From contig JAAYQY010000249.1 of NCBI GenBank assembly GCA_012519125.1, forward strand, positions 1 to 6,729: a stretch of DNA of 6,729 nucleotides. Direction: 5' to 3'. This DNA comes from Spirochaetales bacterium. Its GTDB lineage: Bacteria; Spirochaetota; Spirochaetia; Sphaerochaetales; Sphaerochaetaceae. A program made the translations under genes and the position numbers. Under the pieces are notes generated by a model. It had not been told where the DNA came from and did no database searches. It worked only from the letters and a program-made list of their open reading frames with translations. The first letter of the stretch is position 1. Every line of letters begins with the position of its first letter. Positions 3,979 to 6,729 of the stretch are shown in pieces.

Positions 3979-6476
3979 GCTCTGTGAAGAATGAACTGAG
4001 TACGTTGGGACGCAAGATTTTCCTGGACCGATATGCACTGAAAGATGTGAAAAAAGAGACCCTTTCGGTTGGGGATGTCGTGGTCGCCGTAAGCAATCCG
4101 AAGACAGGTCAGCGTGAGATCGGTGTGGTCACCGAACTGCTCGCCAACGACTCGATCACGGTGAAGCTGGACGACGGTATTGTCTTGCATGTCAAGCGGG
4201 AAGATGTGGACAAGCCCCTTGAAACCGACCCTGCCCAGATGTTGGCTCGTGTAGCGAAAGGTATCGCTTCGCAAGAGAAGCCGGAGATTCAGAAAACATG
4301 GGAAAAAGAGTTCAATTGGCTCCTGGAGGATTGGAAGTTCGTCCCTGGCGGCAGGATTCTTACTGGCGCTGGAACGGATCAGAATCTGACCTATTTCAAC
4401 TGTTACGTGATCCCCTCTCCGAAGGACAGTCGTGGTGGCATCATTGCCTCGCTGGGGCAGATGACCGAGATTATGAGCCGCGGCGGCGGAGTGGGGATGA
4501 ACATCTCCTCCCTCAGGCCCAGGCACAGTTACGTCAAGGGCGTAAATGGAAGGTCCAGTGGCTCGGTAAGCTGGGGCGGGCTCTTCAGCTTCGTCACCGG
4601 TCTGATTGAGCAGGGTGGATCACGACGCGGTGCATTGATGCTGATCCTCAACGTCTGGCATCCGGATATCCTCGATTTCATCAACTCCAAGCGTGAGATG
4701 GGCAAAATCACCAACGCAAATATCAGTGTCGGCATTACCGATGACTTCATGGATGCTGTGCGTAGCGATGGCGACTGGGAGACCTTCTTCCCCGATACCA
4801 CCGACCCCGCCTACAACAAGGAGTGGGATGGGGATATCAACAAGTGGAAGAAGAACGGGCACAAGGTGTTCGTCTATCAGAAGCTGAAAGCCAGGAAAAT
4901 CTGGGAAGCCATCGTAGAGAGTGCTTGGGCGAGTGCAGAACCGGGGGTGTTCTTCATCGACCGGTACAACAAGATGTCCAACTCGTGGTACTACTCCACG
5001 ATCCAGAGCACCAATCCCTGTGGCGAGCAGGGGCTTCCTCCCTGGGGCGTGTGCAATCTCGGATCCATCAACCTCAGTCGTTTTGTGAAGAACAAGAAGG
5101 TGCTCTACGAGGATTTGGGAAGGGCCGTGCGTGGTGCAGTCCGCTTTTTGGACGATGTCATCGACGACACGCCGTACTTCTTTGAGGAGAACAAGCAGCA
5201 GCAGCTCAGCGAGCGGCGCATCGGGCTTGGCACCATGGGCCTTGCCGACATGCTGATCAAGCTCGAGCTTGGCTATGGCAGTGATGCTTCTCTGACTTTC
5301 ATCGAGGAGTTGTACAAGTTCATCTGCATCGAGGCGTACAGCGAAAGCAGCGACCTTGCCAAGGAGAAGGGGAGCTTCCCCCTCTTTGATGCCGAAAAGT
5401 TGCTGATGAGCGGCTTCATGCTTCAGATGCCCGAAACCCTTCGAGAGAAGGTGAGAAAGCAGGGACTGCGCAACGTGACCCTGCTCACCCAGGCTCCCAC
5501 CGGCACCACCGGTACGATGGTGAACACCTCCACCGGCATCGAGCCCTACTACTTCTGGGAGTGGGAGAGAACCGGCAGGATGGGCACAAACATCGAGCGG
5601 GTGAAAGTCTATGATGAGTGGGTGAAAGATCATCCTGGCCAGAAGAAACCCGACTACTTCGTCTCTGCCATGGATCTTGCCCCTGAAGGGCATGTGAAGG
5701 TGCAGGCAGCCATCCAGAAGTGGGTTGACTCCTCCATCTCCAAGACCGGAAACACTCCCAAGGAGTACACGGTCGAGCAGACCGGTAAGCTCTACGAGCT
5801 GCTCTACGATCTTGGGTGCAAGGGTGGTACGACCTATCGTGATGGATCGCGCGATACGCAGGTCCTTACCGTGAAGAAAGAGGAGCCGAAGGTTGAGAAG
5901 CCGGTGGTCAGCCGCTCTTCCGAGCCAAAGCCACGTGTGAGATCCACCGTGTTGCAGGGAACGACCTATCGCAAGGCAACCCCGATCGGGACGGCGTACA
6001 TCACGGTCAACTGTGATGGCCCCAATCCCAGTGACATCTTCGAGGTGTTCATCAATGTGGCCAAGGTCGGCTCGGATGTGGCAGCAGATGCAGAGGGCCT
6101 GGGCAGGCTCATCAGCTTGATGCTCCGCATGCCCAGCCCACTCACCCCCGATCAGCGGGCACAGGCAATCATTGGCCAGCTCTCAGGAATCGGCAGTGGT
6201 CGGTCGATGGGCTTTGGCAAGAATCGGGTCATGAGCCTTCCTGATGCAGTGGCACAGGTGTTGCAGGAGCACATCGGGTCTTCAGACTCTGATCGGGATG
6301 CTTCACGTCTTCCCGATGAAGAGGATGAGGAGGACGAAGCAGGTCAGCTTGATCTCGGACTTCCCTCTGCAACGGCAAGTGTGAAACCCGATATCTGTCC
6401 GATTTGCGGGAATGTCACCTTTGTGAACATCGAAGGTTGCAAGAAATGTTTCTCCTGCGGCCACAGCGAGTGTTGA
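3975..6476 (+). CDS. nrdJ: Adenosylcobalamin-dependent (class II) ribonucleotide reductase
   Basis: This 833-residue cytoplasmic enzyme reduces ribonucleotides, probably diphosphates, to deoxyribonucleotides, using adenosylcobalamin to form a thiyl radical without oxygen or a second subunit. Residues 1-30 (LGRKIFLDRYALKD) begin the RNR fold. Residues about 30-80 look like an inserted SH3-like module (SVGDVVVAV, REIGVVTELL, VKLDDGIVLHV). No N-terminal ATP-cone is present. The catalytic barrel follows: redox C143 (FNCYV); GGGVGMN; the NPCGE motif at 347-351 with radical C349 and E351; and redox partner C360 (GVCNLGSINL). The C349-C360 spacing equals that of Thermotoga maritima NrdJ (C322/C333). 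APTGTTGT (507-514) is the phosphate-binding loop, and the barrel ends near YRDGS (621-625). A TSCPD domain spans about 660-765, then an acidic linker (781-788) and a zinc-ribbon tail (C808, C811, C822, C825, C828, C833) that likely re-reduces the active site. The ATG has a good AGAGGG site (3964-3969), 5 nt spacing. Tandem NrdR boxes lie upstream. Confidence 0.96.
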   Translation: MSSVKNELSTLGRKIFLDRYALKDVKKETLSVGDVVVAVSNPKTGQREIGVVTELLANDSITVKLDDGIVLHVKREDVDKPLETDPAQMLARVAKGIASQEKPEIQKTWEKEFNWLLEDWKFVPGGRILTGAGTDQNLTYFNCYVIPSPKDSRGGIIASLGQMTEIMSRGGGVGMNISSLRPRHSYVKGVNGRSSGSVSWGGLFSFVTGLIEQGGSRRGALMLILNVWHPDILDFINSKREMGKITNANISVGITDDFMDAVRSDGDWETFFPDTTDPAYNKEWDGDINKWKKNGHKVFVYQKLKARKIWEAIVESAWASAEPGVFFIDRYNKMSNSWYYSTIQSTNPCGEQGLPPWGVCNLGSINLSRFVKNKKVLYEDLGRAVRGAVRFLDDVIDDTPYFFEENKQQQLSERRIGLGTMGLADMLIKLELGYGSDASLTFIEELYKFICIEAYSESSDLAKEKGSFPLFDAEKLLMSGFMLQMPETLREKVRKQGLRNVTLLTQAPTGTTGTMVNTSTGIEPYYFWEWERTGRMGTNIERVKVYDEWVKDHPGQKKPDYFVSAMDLAPEGHVKVQAAIQKWVDSSISKTGNTPKEYTVEQTGKLYELLYDLGCKGGTTYRDGSRDTQVLTVKKEEPKVEKPVVSRSSEPKPRVRSTVLQGTTYRKATPIGTAYITVNCDGPNPSDIFEVFINVAKVGSDVAADAEGLGRLISLMLRMPSPLTPDQRAQAIIGQLSGIGSGRSMGFGKNRVMSLPDAVAQVLQEHIGSSDSDRDASRLPDEEDEEDEAGQLDLGLPSATASVKPDICPICGNVTFVNIEGCKKCFSCGHSEC

Positions 6477-6489
6477 CCAAAGAGATGGC

Positions 6490-6520
6490 AATCCTTACCC
6501 TCCAAGACAGGGTAGGGATT
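6490..6520 (+). terminator. Strong hairpin between nrdJ and the downstream gene
   Basis: AATCCTTACCCT (6490-6501) pairs with AGGGTAGGGATT (6509-6520) over 12 bp, including one G-U, around a 7-nt loop. It begins 13 bp after the nrdJ stop but is followed by CCGCTTTG rather than a T-run, so it is not a classical intrinsic terminator. Its right arm contains AGGG (6514-6517), the only Shine-Dalgarno-like sequence for the following TTG start. It might therefore stabilise the nrdJ mRNA end or limit downstream translation. Confidence 0.5.
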
Positions 6521-6525
6521 CCGCT

Positions 6526-6729
6526 TTGACCAAACAGAAACCCCGTCAATCCCTGGCGGGGTTTTCCCTGTACAGGGGTCTGGGAACATCCATCTATGTT
6601 CTTTTCATCATCCGGATCATCAACCGATTCGGAGACTTTGTGCAGCTGTTGCTGGTCCTGATTCTTACCGGAAAGCTCAATCTCACTCCGGCCCAGGCCG
6701 GTTTTTTCGTCTCGTTGAGTGTTGCTGCG
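6526..6729 (+). CDS. MFS-type transporter, N-terminal fragment
   Basis: Sixty-eight codons are visible before the right edge. After a short basic N-terminus (TKQKPRQ) comes YRGLGTSIYVLF, then a long hydrophobic segment at about residues 23-48 with internal R30 and the INRFGDFV motif. A loop (GKLNLTPAQ) and the start of a second membrane segment (AGFFVSLSVAA) follow. This pattern is typical of the first helices of a major facilitator superfamily drug- or solute-efflux protein in the cytoplasmic membrane; the substrate cannot be told. The start is taken as TTG at 6526, with AGGG 8 nt upstream, because the frame has no ATG and the next GTG (6640) would remove most of helix 1. The gap to nrdJ is 49 bp on the same strand, so co-transcription is possible. 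Confidence 0.72.
   Translation, partial: MTKQKPRQSLAGFSLYRGLGTSIYVLFIIRIINRFGDFVQLLLVLILTGKLNLTPAQAGFFVSLSVAA
6538..6565 (+). terminator. Terminator-like hairpin inside the transporter start
   Basis: AAACCCCG (6538-6545) pairs with CGGGGTTT (6557-6564) around an 11-nt loop, with one further T. It has the look of an intrinsic terminator for nrdJ, but its T-run is short and largely inside the stem. It also lies within codons 5-14 of the transporter frame if that gene starts at TTG 6526. It could attenuate read-through or be coincidental. Confidence 0.35.

Noticed and set aside
4620..5693. Minus-strand open frame of 357 codons opposite nrdJ
   Set aside because: It is a shadow of the catalytic barrel of NrdJ produced by GC-biased codon use; no protein family is recognisable.

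Overview
The window looks like an ordinary chromosomal segment of an anaerobic or microaerophilic bacterium. The best guess is a spirochaete, perhaps of the Sphaerochaeta type. This rests on remembered family resemblance (the response-regulator/PEP-synthase-like protein, a clostridial-type glutamate dehydrogenase, and a B12-dependent ribonucleotide reductase as a single-gene unit) plus moderately GC-rich genes separated by AT-rich gaps. It is an inference. No rRNA, tRNA, insertion sequence, CRISPR array or phage gene was seen.

Layout. (1) Positions 1-1928, minus strand: the first 642 codons of a large protein with two N-terminal response-regulator-like domains followed by the start of a PEP-synthase/PPDK ATP-binding domain; it runs off the left edge. 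(2) 1929-2153: an AT-rich divergent intergenic region with a good sigma70-type promoter (TTGACA, 17 bp, TAGGCT) reading right. (3) 2154-3491, plus strand: a complete 445-residue glutamate dehydrogenase, closed by one or two intrinsic terminators (3501-3557). (4) 3558-3974: a gap with no recognisable gene in its left half. Its right half holds a promoter, two NrdR boxes 32 bp apart and a leader of about 180 nt with several possible stems. (5) 3975-6476, plus strand: a complete 833-residue adenosylcobalamin-dependent (class II) ribonucleotide reductase, nrdJ. (6) 6477-6729: a strong hairpin, then the first 68 codons of a probable MFS transporter that runs off the right edge.

The genes appear to be independent units. 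Gdh links 2-oxoglutarate plus ammonia to glutamate; its coenzyme-pocket residues resemble those of the NAD-dependent Clostridium symbiosum enzyme more than the NADP-dependent E. coli enzyme. NrdJ makes deoxyribonucleotides without oxygen or a separate radical-generating subunit. It lacks an N-terminal ATP-cone, so dNTP feedback may act mainly through NrdR at the tandem operator. The most interesting items are the NrdR operator followed by a possibly structured leader, an SH3-like insertion near the NrdJ N-terminus, and the receiver/PPDK fusion. I see no convincing wholly novel system.
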